From positions 3,874,885 to 3,938,884 of the forward strand of contig OX463784.1 in NCBI GenBank assembly GCA_949825025.1: DNA of 64,000 nucleotides, given 5' to 3'. Shown piece by piece: positions 24,769-35,504 of this stretch. Numbering within the stretch: the first letter of the stretch is position 1; every line of letters begins with the position of its first letter. Source of the stretch: Siphlonurus alternatus (Eukaryota > Arthropoda > Insecta > Ephemeroptera > Siphlonuridae). The position numbers and the translations under genes were made by a program. Below the pieces are notes generated by a model that searched no databases, was not told the DNA's origin, and saw nothing but the letters and a program-made list of their open reading frames with translations.

Positions 24769-24840
24769 GTTGTAACTGAGGAAACCATGGAAACCTCACT
24801 CAGTATGGTTGGATGGAGGATGCCGTCAATAACCTTCAAA
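24769..24840 (-). mobile_element. SINE fragment (5S-headed family)
   Basis: On the minus strand GAGGTTTCCATGGTTTCCTC and nearby bases match the ATCCTGGCTGAGGTTTCCAC block of the SINE at 26037-26375. It is short and diverged. Confidence 0.45.
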
Positions 24841-24875
24841 TATGCACGAGTGGGTGTTCTTTAGCAACCGCTATG

Positions 24876-25034
24876 CAGACGCGGATACAGGGGGAAGGAG
24901 GGGGGGAGCTGATGCCCCCTCCCCCCCCCCGAATTGTTGTATTTAACATGGACAATATAGGCCCCACTCATTTTTTTAAACATTGGCCTTATGGAGGTAT
25001 CCTCGCCCGAATTTTTTTCCTGCATACGCGCATG
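24876..25034. mobile_element. hAT-type MITE, second copy
   Basis: The ends CAGACGCGGATACAG and CTGCATACGCGCATG correspond to those of 19550-19716. The flanks CCGCTATG and CTGCCATG match at six of eight positions, consistent with a decayed 8-bp duplication. The interior has a GATGCCCCCTCCC block followed by a C run. Confidence 0.7.
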
Positions 25035-25177
25035 CTGCCATGTGACACCTGAATTCAAAGTCAGAGCTTTTCTATTAATGTGTAGAATTTTAGTAATTAT
25101 TGTGGTAACTACATGATTATATAATGAACATGACCGCAGCCAATTCACCAATTTTAAAACATAATGCATTCATTTAA

Positions 25178-25556
25178 GGGTAAGGTGTGACACGATCGAC
25201 TAATGTTAAAAAATATTCCCATGCATATATGAAAATTATTAAAAAAAAAATGTTCTCCTCTACATTCCCTATCAGTAGCTAAAATATCAGTTATATACAA
25301 ATTCGATCTAATTTTAAATTAATGAATTTTAAAGGTGACTTATTTAACATGGAAGTTCCTTTTCTCCATGTTAAAGAAGTCAACTTTAAAAATTCATAAT
25401 TTAAAAATTATAGTTCGATATTTTATACCTGATATTTTAGCTATAATATGTACTGATATATATAATATAGGAGATGTAGAAGTGAACATTTTTTTTTAAT
25501 AATTTTCATGTGTGGGATTTTTTTTTTTTTTTTTTAACATTTGGCGTGTTACCTTC
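25178..25556. mobile_element. Palindromic MITE (TTAAGGGTAAG family B), copy 1
   Basis: It starts at TTAAGGGTAAGGTGTGACAC. Long inner arms are centred on TTTAACATGGAAGTTCC and its complement, flanked by GCTAAAATATCAG and CTGATATTTTAGC. A second copy with a nested insertion is at 28127-28672. Confidence 0.75.
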
Positions 25557-26036
25557 CTATGGGTATTAATAACAGTTTCCAATTTTACTTTAAAAATTAC
25601 AACACTTTCATTTTAGTGATGATGCTGAGAGTGAAGATATTGTTAATTCTTTTTAATTGAATAATTGATGTGAAATTCTTTGTTAATTATATTTGAGTCA
25701 CGTGACCAACAATGACCTGCGTGACGTCACGCATCACGTATTCGTGACGTCACACTTGACAGAACCGTCGTGTGAGCGGAGAGAGTGGAACTACACGAGA
25801 TGCACCACTCCACTCCCATTATATTATTTATTGTCTGAAATAATGAACTATACCTACACCGTGATCTTGTGTATTTCGGTGTATTAACTATATATATAAT
25901 TATTATTATTGAGCTATCTGGTATTTCAGTTTTGCGTGCAAATATGAGATTTAAATAAGCATAGATATATATTTTTTTTCTTAAATTTATTTTTAATCAA
26001 AGCCTAACTGGGTACTTCTACTTAATTACTATTAAT
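25557..26036. other. Intergenic, no gene recognised
   Basis: It contains a CpG-bearing patch with repeated GTGACGTCAC-like motifs at about 25715-25760, which could bind CREB/ATF-type factors. The open frame 25693-25887 has no recognisable domain. Confidence 0.4.
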
Positions 26037-26375
26037 TACATAATATTTTGAAACCCCAAACCTTCAGAAACCCTATATAACTTAAGCGTTTCGCGGGCTC
26101 TTCTAGAACGGAGACGGCCACGGCCTTGCAATCCATCCCGAAATTTGCCTGCGACTGAGGGAAACGTGGAAACCTCAGCCAGGATGAACGCTACACAGCT
26201 TTTTTCAATGAACCGGAAGTGCAATGGTCCAAAGCCAGGGGAACCACATAGTGGAAAAGCACAACAATTTACCTCTGGGTGGGAAACGTGTTTTTTGTTG
26301 AAAATGGTCACCAATCCAAGTACTAACCACGCTCGACGTTGCTTGACTTCGGTGATCTGACGAGACCTGGTCAAG
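26037..26375 (-). mobile_element. SINE with 5S rRNA-derived head (SINE3-like), most complete copy
   Basis: On the minus strand, the segment corresponding to 26306-26368 reads GATCACCGAAGTCAAGCAAC and then GGTTAGTACTTGGATTGGTG. It closely matches the 5S rRNA internal promoter region (A box to C box). It is followed by about 260 bp of family body shared with 8930-9190. The 3' end is CAAAATATTATGTAATTA. 5S-headed SINEs (SINE3 class) are known from a few animals and would be transcribed by RNA polymerase III. The first 25 or so bases of 5S are not recognisable. The apparent 112-residue frame is fortuitous. Confidence 0.8.
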
Positions 26376-26526
26376 CGCTAATAATTAAAATGTAAGCTCA
26401 ATGTTACACTCAGCTGAGTTAGCAGTTAGCTCATTAATTTTTGTACACAAGATCATATGGTTTTGGCATGCTAGAGCTCATTATTTCAGACAAAGGACAA
26501 TATATAGTATTAATTAACTTCCCCAT

Positions 26527-26654
26527 GTACACTCGTCGCCTCGGAAAATTTCCCTTTGCAGCCTTTTGTTAATCAACATGTCCCGTAAGAATAACACAGG
26601 GCATGTTGATTAACAAGGCTGCAAGTGGGAAAATTTCCAAGGCGAGGAGTGTAC
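26527..26654. mobile_element. GTATAC-type fold-back MITE, best stand-alone copy
   Basis: A 128-bp hairpin with ends GTACACTCGTCGCCTCGGAA and CCAAGGCGAGGAGTGTAC. The inner arms GCAGCCTTTTGTTAATCAAC and GTTGATTAACAAGGCTGC pair, and the loop is TCCCGTAAGAATAACACAGG. It is the same family that sits at the centre of the palindrome at 1-3314. Confidence 0.85.
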
Positions 26655-27066
26655 TATGCATAATATCTCAAAGGTTTTTCTAACTTTCTAACCCTGAAAA
26701 ACCACCACCCTGGAGAGTCCATTTGACTGTCATTGAAAAAAGAGGAAAGATCTTCGTCATAATTAAAAATTATTATAATTTATAATACAAGCAATATTTA
26801 TAGACACTGCATTTTTTCTTTTTTTATATTTTGTTTACGATAATATATACATCACATTCTTAATTTGCAATCACTCGAGGAATATACATGCTATTTGCTA
26901 TATTCGTATCTCTACTACAGTATAATAATAATGAACGAAAATACAGGTCAAGTGTATATTATATAGAACAAGACAAGTTATATATTATATAGTATAATAT
27001 TTATTTTATATCCCAATATATACTAGTAAAATGGGATTATAATTATTACACTTAAGTTAAAACAAG
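26655..27066. other. AT-rich intergenic
   Basis: No gene. There are stretches of TATATAG-type repeats. Confidence 0.4.
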
Positions 27067-27124
27067 TATTATAATTCCTATGTTGAATTAGAGTAATTCA
27101 ATATAATAATTAAAGTGTACTTAA

Positions 27125-27521
27125 GGGTAAGATAACACGAACAATCGATTGTTGTACTCCCATTTGATTAACATGTAAACCTTATTAGCAACCTCATAAT
27201 GATTCTGATTTTTTTTTGAAAGACAGTTCTTGGCACCAAAAAATCATGGAAAAAATTTCAAAACAATCGAATGATCCAATTTTTTTAAATTAATTTCTTA
27301 GTTTAGGTTTACTCCGATATAGGGTTAGCCCTATACTGAAAATTTAAAAAAATTTATTTAAAAAACTTGGATCGTCCGATTGTTTTGAAATTTTTTTCAC
27401 ATTTTTTTGGTGCTAAGAACTGTCTCTCAAAAAAAATTCAGAATTATTATGAAGTTGCTAAGGTTTACATGTTAATTAAATGGGACTACAACAATCGATT
27501 GTTCGTGATGTTATCTTACCC
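27125..27521. mobile_element. TTAA-type palindromic MITE, complete copy
   Basis: A 397-bp fold-back with terminal repeats GGGTAAGATAACACGAACAA and TTGTTCGTGATGTTATCTTACCC (read with one difference). It is flanked by TTAA on both sides (27121-27124 and 27522-27525). TTAA duplications are typical of piggyBac and Kolobok families. Relatives: 12091-12374 and, more distantly, 31418-31845. Confidence 0.85.
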
Positions 27522-27644
27522 TTAATTACACAATAAATAATTATACTAGTTTTGTTTTATTATAATAAATTATAGGAAAGTTAAGTTACCTCTTAAAATC
27601 CTTTTCTGGCTATCATATAGAGTTCACTGATCACTGTGTTTCTT

Positions 27645-27724
<80 letters not shown>

Positions 27725-27725
27725 T
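27645..27725. repeat. (TTTA)n microsatellite
   Basis: About 20 uninterrupted TTTA units. The IYLF-type open frame over it is meaningless. Confidence 0.95.
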
Positions 27726-28126
27726 ATTTTCTGCAAAAATAATATTATTGTTAGAAATATAATAATTGAATACTTTAATTATTTGATTATTTATTATAAT
27801 AAAGTTAAACCAGTATAATTTTATAGTGAAATATTAAGTATACTTTATGATACTGAATTACTCTAATTCAACATAGGGATTATACTTTTATTAACGTATA
27901 ATTCCTTTTTACTTTTTACAAGGGATATTATAATTATGCATAAAAAAAATTCATTAATCAAAAAATTTAAAAATATATATTTGCAGCATTTCAATGGTTA
28001 TGGAGTATTATATTATAAAATATGTTTATATTATAGTATATATGTTATAATATTATGCTTGACAGTCTGATGATGATCATTATAATATATACCGACCGTC
28101 CTAACTGAGGTTTCCACGTTTTCTCT

Positions 28127-28672
28127 TTTAAGGGTAAGATAACATGCCCAATGTCAATAAAATTCCCATTCATGAAAATTAAGAAAAAAAAATTTAATTT
28201 TTTTCCTTTACATACCTTATTATCAATAGTTAAAATATCAGGGGGGGGCATTCACAAAGCATTTTAACTCCAACTTTATATAGCCTTAAGTTTTATCCCT
28301 GGTACTAAACATGGTGCTAAACCAGGGGCTAACCATGTCTAGCTCCTAGTTTAGCACCATGTTTAGTACCAGGGATAAAACTTGGGGCTAAAGTGGGGGT
28401 TAAAGTGCTTTGTGAATGTCTCCCCAGGTATACAAAAACGAGCTATATAGTTTTTTAGTTATGAATTTTTAAAGTTTACTAATTTAACATGGAGAAATGG
28501 AACTTCCATGTTAAATTAGTTAACTTTAAAAATTAATAACTCAAAAAATATATCGAATATGTACAACTGATATTTTAGCTATAGATGGTAGATATATGTA
28601 AAGAACATTTTAAATTTTTTCATAATTTTCATGAATGGAATTTTTATAAACATTGGGCGTGTTATCGCTACA
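28127..28672. mobile_element. Palindromic MITE (family B), copy 2, split by a nested MITE
   Basis: The left part begins TTAAGGGTAAGATAACATGC and contains TAGTTAAAATATCAG. The right part has the complementary CTGATATTTTAGCTATAGAT and ends near GGGCGTGTTATCG. The central arms carry TTAACATGGAGAAATGGAAC. It is interrupted by the element at 28243-28425. A short SINE-body match (CTGAGGTTTCCACG) lies just upstream, near 28105. Confidence 0.75.
28243..28425. mobile_element. Palindromic MITE (GGGGCATTCACAAAG ends), copy 2, nested
   Basis: A 183-bp fold-back (inner arms TTAGTACCAGGGATAAAAC and complement) inserted into the family B MITE. It is flanked by a 3-bp direct repeat AGG (28240-28242 and 28426-28428). 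Removing it restores the family B sequence ATATCAGGTATAC. Confidence 0.8.
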
Positions 28673-29365
28673 TTACATTGGACAAATGCTTGGAAGGATA
28701 CCTTTTGGACCACATATATGTATAAACACCTATATAGAATCTATATATAATAGACACTCCTTGATCTTTTTTTATCTCGCTTTTATATTAAAAAAGATAA
28801 AGCATTTAAAAATAAGTTGAAACTAGTTTGAATTCAAGAGTTCTACTCCATCAAAGCTTTTTTCAGTGCCAAATTACCTGAAAATGTAATTTTTAACCCT
28901 TAACGTTGTAAATGTCGTATTTTTTTTTTTTTTTTTTTACATAAATTTTCATTCTGATTGCTAAGAATGCAAGAGATTTTTTGATAATAATATGTTGCAA
29001 GGATATATAATAATATATATTTAGAGCGTTATTTATTGTGATTATTATTTTTTTTTTATCTGACTTGATCCAAATTGTATAATTATAAGACTTTTTAATA
29101 AAGAATTTTATGTTGATCTCCTTAAGTTTTTTAACCCTCTCTTCTGTGGTTTGGTGTGCAAACTGTGCACTATATACGTGTACGAGGCTGTACGATCAAG
29201 TGACAAATAAATTTTAACTTTTTAACCTTAAGGTTAAAAATTAAGGAATTCCTTTTTATATTTAGAAAATCTCTCTCTCTCTCTCTCTCTCTTGAAGTCT
29301 CTCTGAAAGAAATTTTCTAGTTCAACGACTGTACCCCCCCTTTTTTAACAAGGCCGGGGATACAC

Positions 29366-29409
<44 letters not shown>

Positions 29410-29440
29410 GTGAACAGCTCGTGGCGGGGTAATGAGTATA
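28673..29440. other. AT-rich intergenic with microsatellites
   Basis: It holds poly-T tracts, a (CT)n run at about 29268-29292 and a (TA)n run at about 29370-29405. No gene. Confidence 0.5.
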
Positions 29441-29580
29441 GAGATAAGGTGTAGGGAACGGATGGTGGCCGCGGCCTGCTACGCGTCCCAGCATTTGGTG
29501 AAGTGAGACTGAGGGAACCGTGGAAACTTCAGTCAGGATGGCGGACACTTCTTCTTTTTATCAATGGACCAAAGTGATGT
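29441..29580 (-). mobile_element. SINE body fragment (5S-headed family)
   Basis: On the minus strand GCCATCCTGACTGAAGTTTC, CACGGTTCCCTCAGTC and TTTGGTCCATTGATAAAAAG match the body of the SINE at 26037-26375. The head is absent, and the 3' part differs. Confidence 0.6.
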
Positions 29581-29589
29581 CAAAAAGGT

Positions 29590-29945
29590 ATCACGTCAAA
29601 ACCACGAAAACAAAAATCACGAAAGCATTTTCAACGAATGACTTTATCCCGAAAACAATTACATCGAAAGGAAATATAAACGAAATCATTTAACACGAAA
29701 TTAAATTAATACGAAACAAAATAATAACGAGAACAAAAATCACGAAAACAATTTGTACGAAAGTAATTAGACCGAAATAAAAAAGGACGAAAGTAAATTA
29801 GTACGACATTATTTTAATAAGAATTCAAAAATCATGAAAACAATTTGACCAAAAAAATATATGAACGAAAACATTTAAGACGAATGGAAAAATCACGAAT
29901 ACAATTTGAACGAACGCTAATATTTTACCGAAATAAAAAACACCG
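29590..29945. repeat. Periodic ACGAAA array (about 18-19 bp spacing)
   Basis: About 20 occurrences of ACGAAA or one-base variants (CCGAAA, ACGAAT, ACGACA) recur every 17-21 bases. They are separated by A/T-rich spacers that are themselves variable. The motif is kept while the spacers drift. Confidence 0.8.
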
Positions 29946-30204
29946 ATGAAGAAAAATATTAATAAAAAATTATAACAATAATTAAAAAAAAAATGTAAAT
30001 TAAAACGAATGCAATAAAGAAGTATACAGACTGAGCCAGAAATGGTGTTCCGAACCCATGTCAAAATTTGGGCAGGTTATAACTTAATTTGAGCTATAAT
30101 AGAAATTTGAAACTTGGCAAACGTAAAGCCAAGGGTTCTAATTTTTTTTACATGTTTGTGTTAAACAATTTTTAAAATTAATATTTCCTACCTTTAAGGG
30201 GGCT
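29946..30204. other. AT-rich spacer
   Basis: No gene or repeat is recognised. Confidence 0.4.
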
Positions 30205-31250
30205 CCTAGGAATTGGTCCGAAGAGGAATTGGTCCGAAAAGGAATTTGTCCGAAAAAGAGGCGGTGCCAACGAGGAGTGGGGGGTTCTTAAAAACGTGTC
30301 AGATAAAAGTGGCAACGCTGCAAACGATTCGGACCAATTCCGCTTTCGGACCATTTCCTCTAAATATGATTTTTGTTTAATTTTGGTAGCATTACAAAGT
30401 GTAATCAGTAATCATTTTAAAAATGCAGTTAACTACTAAAAGTGCATTTATTGCAAATTGCAGACACTAACTTTATTTAAAAATAAGACGGCCAAAAGAA
30501 GGCGAAGAATTGGTCCGAAAGGGGAATTGGTCCGAAAGCATTATAATGTCAATTAAGTGGAATTGGTCCGAAAGCTATATAATGTCAAAATAGAGGAATT
30601 GGTCCGAAAGCTTTATAATGGCAAAATAGAGGAATATTGGTCCGAAAGCTTTAATGTATCAATTAAGAGGAGTTGGTCCGAAAGCTTTATAATGTCAAAA
30701 TAGAGGAATTGGTCCGAAAGCTTTATAATGTCAATTAAGAGGAATTGGTCCGAAAACTTTATAATATCGAGAAAGAAGAATTGGTCCGAAAGCTTTATTA
30801 TGTCAATTGAGAGAAATTGGTCCGAAAACTTTATAATGTCAAAATAGAGGAATTGGTCCGAAAGCTTTATAATGTCAATTAAGAGGAATTGGTCCGAAAA
30901 CTTTATAATATCAAGAAAGAAGAATTGGTCCGAAAGCTTTATTATGTCAATTGAGAGGAATTGGTCCGAAAGCTTTATAACGTCAAAATAGAAGAATTGG
31001 TCCGAAAGCTTTATAATGTCAATTAAGAGGAATTGGTCCGAAAACTTTATAATATCAAGAAAGAAGAATTGGTCCGAAAGCTTTATTATGTCAATTGAGA
31101 GGAATTGGTCCGAAAGCTTTATATAATCTCAAAATAGAGGAATTGGTCCGAAAGCTTTATAATATCAATTAAGAGGAATTGGTCCGAAAGCTTTATAATG
31201 TCAACTAAGAGGAATTGGTCCGAAAGCTTTATAATGTCAATTAAGAGGAG
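30205..31250. repeat. GGAATTGGTCCGAAAG minisatellite (about 37-bp unit)
   Basis: From about 30500 to 31250 roughly 20 units of the type GAATTGGTCCGAAAGC plus TTTATAATGTCAATTAAGAG repeat at 35-38 bases. Alternating subtypes (AAAATAGAG, AATTAAGAG, AAGAAAGAAG) form higher-order blocks. The head (30205-30260) holds three shortened units, and 30330-30358 has the motif inverted (CGGACCAATTCC). It is not a CRISPR array: the context is eukaryotic and the spacers are repetitive. Confidence 0.9.
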
Positions 31251-31417
31251 CGAGATAAAATACAAAAATACACATCGTTTACATCATCGCCTAAAGCAAA
31301 ACGGTCATGTTAATTCACTTTTCATTCATTCACTAAACAATATTCTTACACACATTTTTTTTAAGGTCAAAGAAAACCACGAGAACGTTATCGGTGTTAC
31401 TTCATGCTTCTCCCCAA

Positions 31418-31845
31418 TTAAGGTAGAGATAATTCGAATCAGCTGTTTGATTTAGTCCCCTTTGATTAACATTTAAACCTTAGCATCAAATTCACAAAAA
31501 TTCTGAAATATTTTTGATAGGCAGATTTTACACATATTATAGTGTCTAAAATGTTAGCCATATACAAAAAATTTGAAAAGAATTTAACGAGCTGATTTTT
31601 TTTTATTAAGTTTTTATAGTTTGTCTCTTCATGGAAAAACCCTATGCTGAAAATTAATTTTTTTTTTTTTTTAAATTCATCTCCTTAAATTGTTTTATTT
31701 TGTTTTTTTTAATTTTATGACTTTGTAGGCATCTCAAAAAAAAAAAAAAAAAAAAAAAAAAACAGAATTTTGTGAATTTGCTAAGATTTGCATGTTAATC
31801 AAAGGGTTGACCATCTGACTCGTATTATCTCTATATAACTTAAGC
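31418..31845. mobile_element. Diverged TTAA-type palindromic MITE
   Basis: It starts TTAAGGTAGAGATAATTCGA and ends with ATTATCTCTATATAACTTAA. Inner blocks GATTAACATTTAAACCTTAG and CTAAGATTTGCATGTTAATC correspond to the family at 27125-27521. Long A and T tracts lie inside. Confidence 0.65.
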
Positions 31846-32473
31846 TAGATAAAAATAAATATATTTCAATATATTTCTCCATTATAATAATACATAACAC
31901 ATTTACAAAAAATATTTGCAATCAATCATAGCAACATAAAAATATACTATTATTGTTATAAGTTTTGTTACATTTCATGAAATTATCATTATTTTTTATT
32001 AACACCAATAAGAAGCCGGAAATCTAACTGTACAACAACTTAATGTGATATAATTTTATTATAAATTAATTATATGTGATGTGTATATTCACCGGGAATA
32101 TACTAGCTATTATTTATTTTATACCCCTTAATGCATGCATATATTATATTATAAATAATACCTCTAATTATACTTGTTGGATCTCTATTGAAATGTATAG
32201 CATTAAAATTAGGTTGGAGAAAAATAAATATGTAAGCATTCAATTCTCCCTCGCATTATATTAAATATCATACTAATTATGTTTTACAATCAAATTAAAA
32301 AATACTGCCTTTTTTTTACTCTAATTTGAGCAAAAGTTAATACAATTTAATATTGTTATAAATTTCTTGAAGAAAAATTAATGTATATCGGTACCAATCT
32401 TTATTTTTTTAATGCCTGTTTTTTTTTATGACTAGTTTTATTTCATTTTTTTTTCACATTAAAAATAATTATC
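31846..32473. other. AT-rich intergenic
   Basis: No gene. The frame 32076-32264 has no recognisable domain. Confidence 0.45.
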
Positions 32474-32554
32474 ATAGAAGAGGTTCAGTAGCCAGTCCAA
32501 TGGAACCAGCTCGTCATCAGGAGTGTATTGAAATGGCTACTGAACCTTCTATGT
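32474..32554. mobile_element. Small hairpin element (GGTTCAGTAGCCA arms)
   Basis: AGAGGTTCAGTAGCCA and TGGCTACTGAACCTTCT pair across about 80 bp. A related sequence (CCAGTTCAATGAAACCAG through AAATGGCTAC) occurs at about 10369-10410, so this is a dispersed family. Confidence 0.6.
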
Positions 32555-32615
32555 TGACTCGTTCCCAAATTAAATAATAAAATTGCACCAACAGAGTAAA
32601 AAATTTGTTACTTAC

Positions 32616-32700
32616 CCTCATATTATCTGAAGGCTTCTGCGGCCACGGCCGTCCATTCTCGCTCCTTATACTTCCCCCTCACCTCAAGTAAAATTGACAT
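32616..32700 (-). other. Possible untranslated first exon (minus strand)
   Basis: A GC-richer patch reads on the minus strand as GTATAAGGAGCGAGAATGG and continues to a strong 5' splice site GAGG/GTAAGT at 32610-32615. The ATG-initiated frame stops after 12 codons, so any exon here would be non-coding. Low confidence. Confidence 0.2.
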
Positions 32701-33689
32701 CTGACTGCACATTCAACAATCGACTCTTGTTTTGTTCCATAAGCCGATGCATTCACCAATCTTAATTGCCAAAATATTCGTGCTTCAAAAAATTGTTACT
32801 TTACATAAGGATCAAATTGTTAGTTTTGAGATTTGAAAATGAGCTTTGATGACACGCTTGCATGATGGAGATGCGTGTATCATCGCTCCGATGATCACTT
32901 TCCACTTTGTGTCCTTGCGAATCCTTTGTTGACAGATAATTAATGTTTTTAATTGATGTTTCTTTTTAACATTGTCTTAAATTTAATGCGCATTTTAACT
33001 TCTGTTTATAAAATAAATCAACTATTAATCTTACTACTTCGGAATCAAAGAATATTTCCCTGCAAACGAATCGAAATGAAATAAAGTTTAAAATATCGAT
33101 AATTTTCTAAAACTTAATCGCTTAAGGGTTTAAGCAAATTCAGTCTTTAAATTTTCTTACAACAACTCCATTTCCGATTTTCGTCCATATAAGATCACAA
33201 TGTTAAACTTCTACCTCAGTTTTCACAAAACTGATAAGGCAGATCCGCTTCAAAATTTGTACGCCACCTATACTATTGACGGTGAGTTCTAAAAGTCCCC
33301 TGCAAGTATCTTGTTGCATTCAGCTGGTATGATTACGAGATATCAATCTACTAAAATTCATCCTTAAAAAGGTAATAATTAAATCTTTAATCAATATACT
33401 GAGATTTTTTTTATTACATTTTTATTCTCATATTTCTTCTTACACATGTTACTTCATGATTAACAAGATACATCCATATACCAATTAAAGGGGAGAAGCT
33501 TGTGTCATGTAATGGAGTATCAACCTCAATTTGTTTTATTGCAGAAATGGATATAGAGGGTGCAAAGTTATACTACACTGATTTTTTTTTTACATTTTTT
33601 TACAGACCGGGAACTATTTTTAAAAAAGTTCAGAATTTTTAAATCGAATTAAAGCTCTACAGGAGGATATGTCTCGTGATATTAAATTG
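32701..33689. other. Intergenic, no gene recognised
   Basis: Mixed AT-rich sequence without recognisable exons or repeats. Confidence 0.4.
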
Positions 33690-33835
33690 TTATCTGATAA
33701 TCAGTGTTGGCCATGTTCGTATATAAAACGAACGCGTTCAGTTCATGTTCATGTTCATAAATATGAGAATGAACTCGTTTAGTTCATTGTTCATTTAATA
33801 AATGAACGCGTTCATTTTATCGTTCATTTTTAAAG
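33690..33835. repeat. GTTCAT/GAACGCGTTC subterminal-type repeats
   Basis: It opens with CAGTGTTGGCCATGTTCG, hAT-like in style, followed by GAACGCGTTC and several GTTCAT units in both orientations. It looks like one end of a DNA transposon. The other end was not found. Confidence 0.45.
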
Positions 33836-34779
33836 ATCAATGTTTTAATAAATATAGCCTATGTATTAATTATAATTTTTCCCTCATAAACATTTATTTT
33901 TCTGCAAAGCTCACTGTAATGTAATATAATTTTTACTCCAGCATGACCTATATACCCATGAGGCTTCCGGCCTTGGTAGGTCTGTATTCTTATTTTCACT
34001 GTTCAATACATTAAAAATATATATATTACGTAACCCAATATAATAAAAATATATAAATAATAATATATTTCACATAAATGAAAAATAATTAAGAAAAAAT
34101 TATTTATAATTTAAAATTTTCAATATTATATGCATTTTAAATAAATGCATTATACAAAAATTAATGATTGCGATTTAGTAACGCAAAGATATGTTATGCA
34201 TAATATATTATATAAATCTTTGATCCACGCGCCGTGAATATTTGTTTATGTAAAATTACGCTGAAAACATCACAAAGCAACAACCAATAAAATTCAGCAC
34301 TTAATTACTGTAATAAAAGCCGCTTCAAATTAGCTGCAAATTTTTTATCGCTTAAATATTGTTTAATCAGCGGTATGCAGAGCTTGCACTTCACTTTATA
34401 ATTTTTCTCATCCTCACATGGTGCGCGAAACTTAAAAAATGACTGTCGCAATGCGATTTTTCATACATTCATCAAAAAATTAAGAAAACAAGATAAAATG
34501 GCCCTTTTCATGACCTGTCTATCCTCGAATGTGTTAAATGATTTTAAAAATAATTAAAATTAATTTTTAAAATTAATAAAAAAGAAATAATTTTTTTATA
34601 TCTAATAAATTAAATTGAACTCTTTTTTAATTCATTTATGCAATTAAACCTGTCATTAAAGCAAAATTAGGAAGAAAACGGGGGAAACGGGGAAAACGGC
34701 GTATTCATTAAATACGATTCGAAAAAGTAGAGCGACGGTATATAGTATAGTAGAGTAGAGTAGAGTATATAGAAGAGTA
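33836..34779. other. AT-rich intergenic
   Basis: No gene or clear repeat. Confidence 0.4.
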
Positions 34780-34907
34780 TATATCATATATCAATTTCGC
34801 GAAGTTTCGCGCGAAACTTTCACGAAACATGGCTTGCGAAACTTCGCGAATATTCGCGAAACTAGCGAAATGAAGCTTCGCGAAGCGTTGCATCACTGAA
34901 TCAGAGG
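34780..34907. mobile_element. TTCGCGAA-repeat transposon end, copy 1
   Basis: Dense TTCGCGAA motifs in both orientations lead to AAGCGTTGCATCACTG, which resembles an hAT terminal repeat (CAGTGATGCAACGC) read in reverse. A second copy is at 38660-38757. Confidence 0.55.
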
Positions 34908-35333
34908 AACAGCTTAGCTTTTATGTTTTTATTAACATATAAATAATATCAAACTAGTGATGCAACATTTTTGATTCGCTCCTGTTTCATAAAAAGTACT
35001 GGAATTAAATGTTAAAATTATTAGATTAAACCAACAACTTATAACTAAACTTACTTGTAAGTAACTATTATTTGTAAGAAGCAACTAGAAACTCACTTAA
35101 ACACTTAAGTGTTTGACAATTAGTAAATCACACGTACAGCACCAAAACTCCCCACATCCCTAGTGGAAATTTACAATTGTAAATATTACAATTGTACGGC
35201 CATCAAAATTACGATTGTGTTTTGGCAATATTATAATGGTAATTTTTACAATTGTAAAGGCCTTATTACAATTGTATTGAACTACACTTGCAATTATTAC
35301 AATTGTAATAATTACGATTGTAAAATATACAAA

Positions 35334-35410
35334 AAGCGGTCACCGATCTAAATACTAACCCAAACCTGCGTTGCTGTACTTCGGTTACCACTGCTGATCA
35401 TACACTTACC
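35334..35410 (-). mobile_element. 5S rRNA-derived SINE head fragment
   Basis: On the minus strand ACCGAAGTACAGCAACGC, then GGGTTAGTATTTAGATCGGTGACCGC (split here: GGGTTAGTATTTAGATC and GGTGACCGC), matches the 5S rRNA internal control region with several changes. The SINE body is not evident. Confidence 0.55.
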
Positions 35411-35504
35411 ATTGCCCTGCTAATGCTTTCTTTACAGGAAGAAGCTAGATTATTGAGCTATATAAATAAATAATAAGCTATGGGAAAAATACGGGTTAAC
35501 TTCA

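Larger units (their letters stand above)
27067..27882. repeat. Older inverted-repeat element with nested MITE and microsatellite
   Basis: CCTATGTTGAATTAGAGTAA near 27078 recurs as its reverse complement near 27850-27875, about 0.8 kb apart. Between them lie the MITE at 27125-27521 and a TTTA microsatellite. This reads as an older element into which the MITE inserted. Confidence 0.5.

Noticed and set aside
26145..26360. Open frames over the SINE (both strands)
   Set aside because: They read through a 5S-headed SINE copy and share sequence with other copies lacking the frame.
26306..26368. Functional 5S rRNA gene
   Set aside because: Only the internal part of 5S is present, fused to a dispersed SINE body.
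27636..27818. IYLF-repeat open frame
   Set aside because: It translates the TTTA microsatellite.
30500..31250. CRISPR-like array
   Set aside because: Eukaryotic context, spacers are themselves repetitive, and no cas genes. It is a minisatellite.
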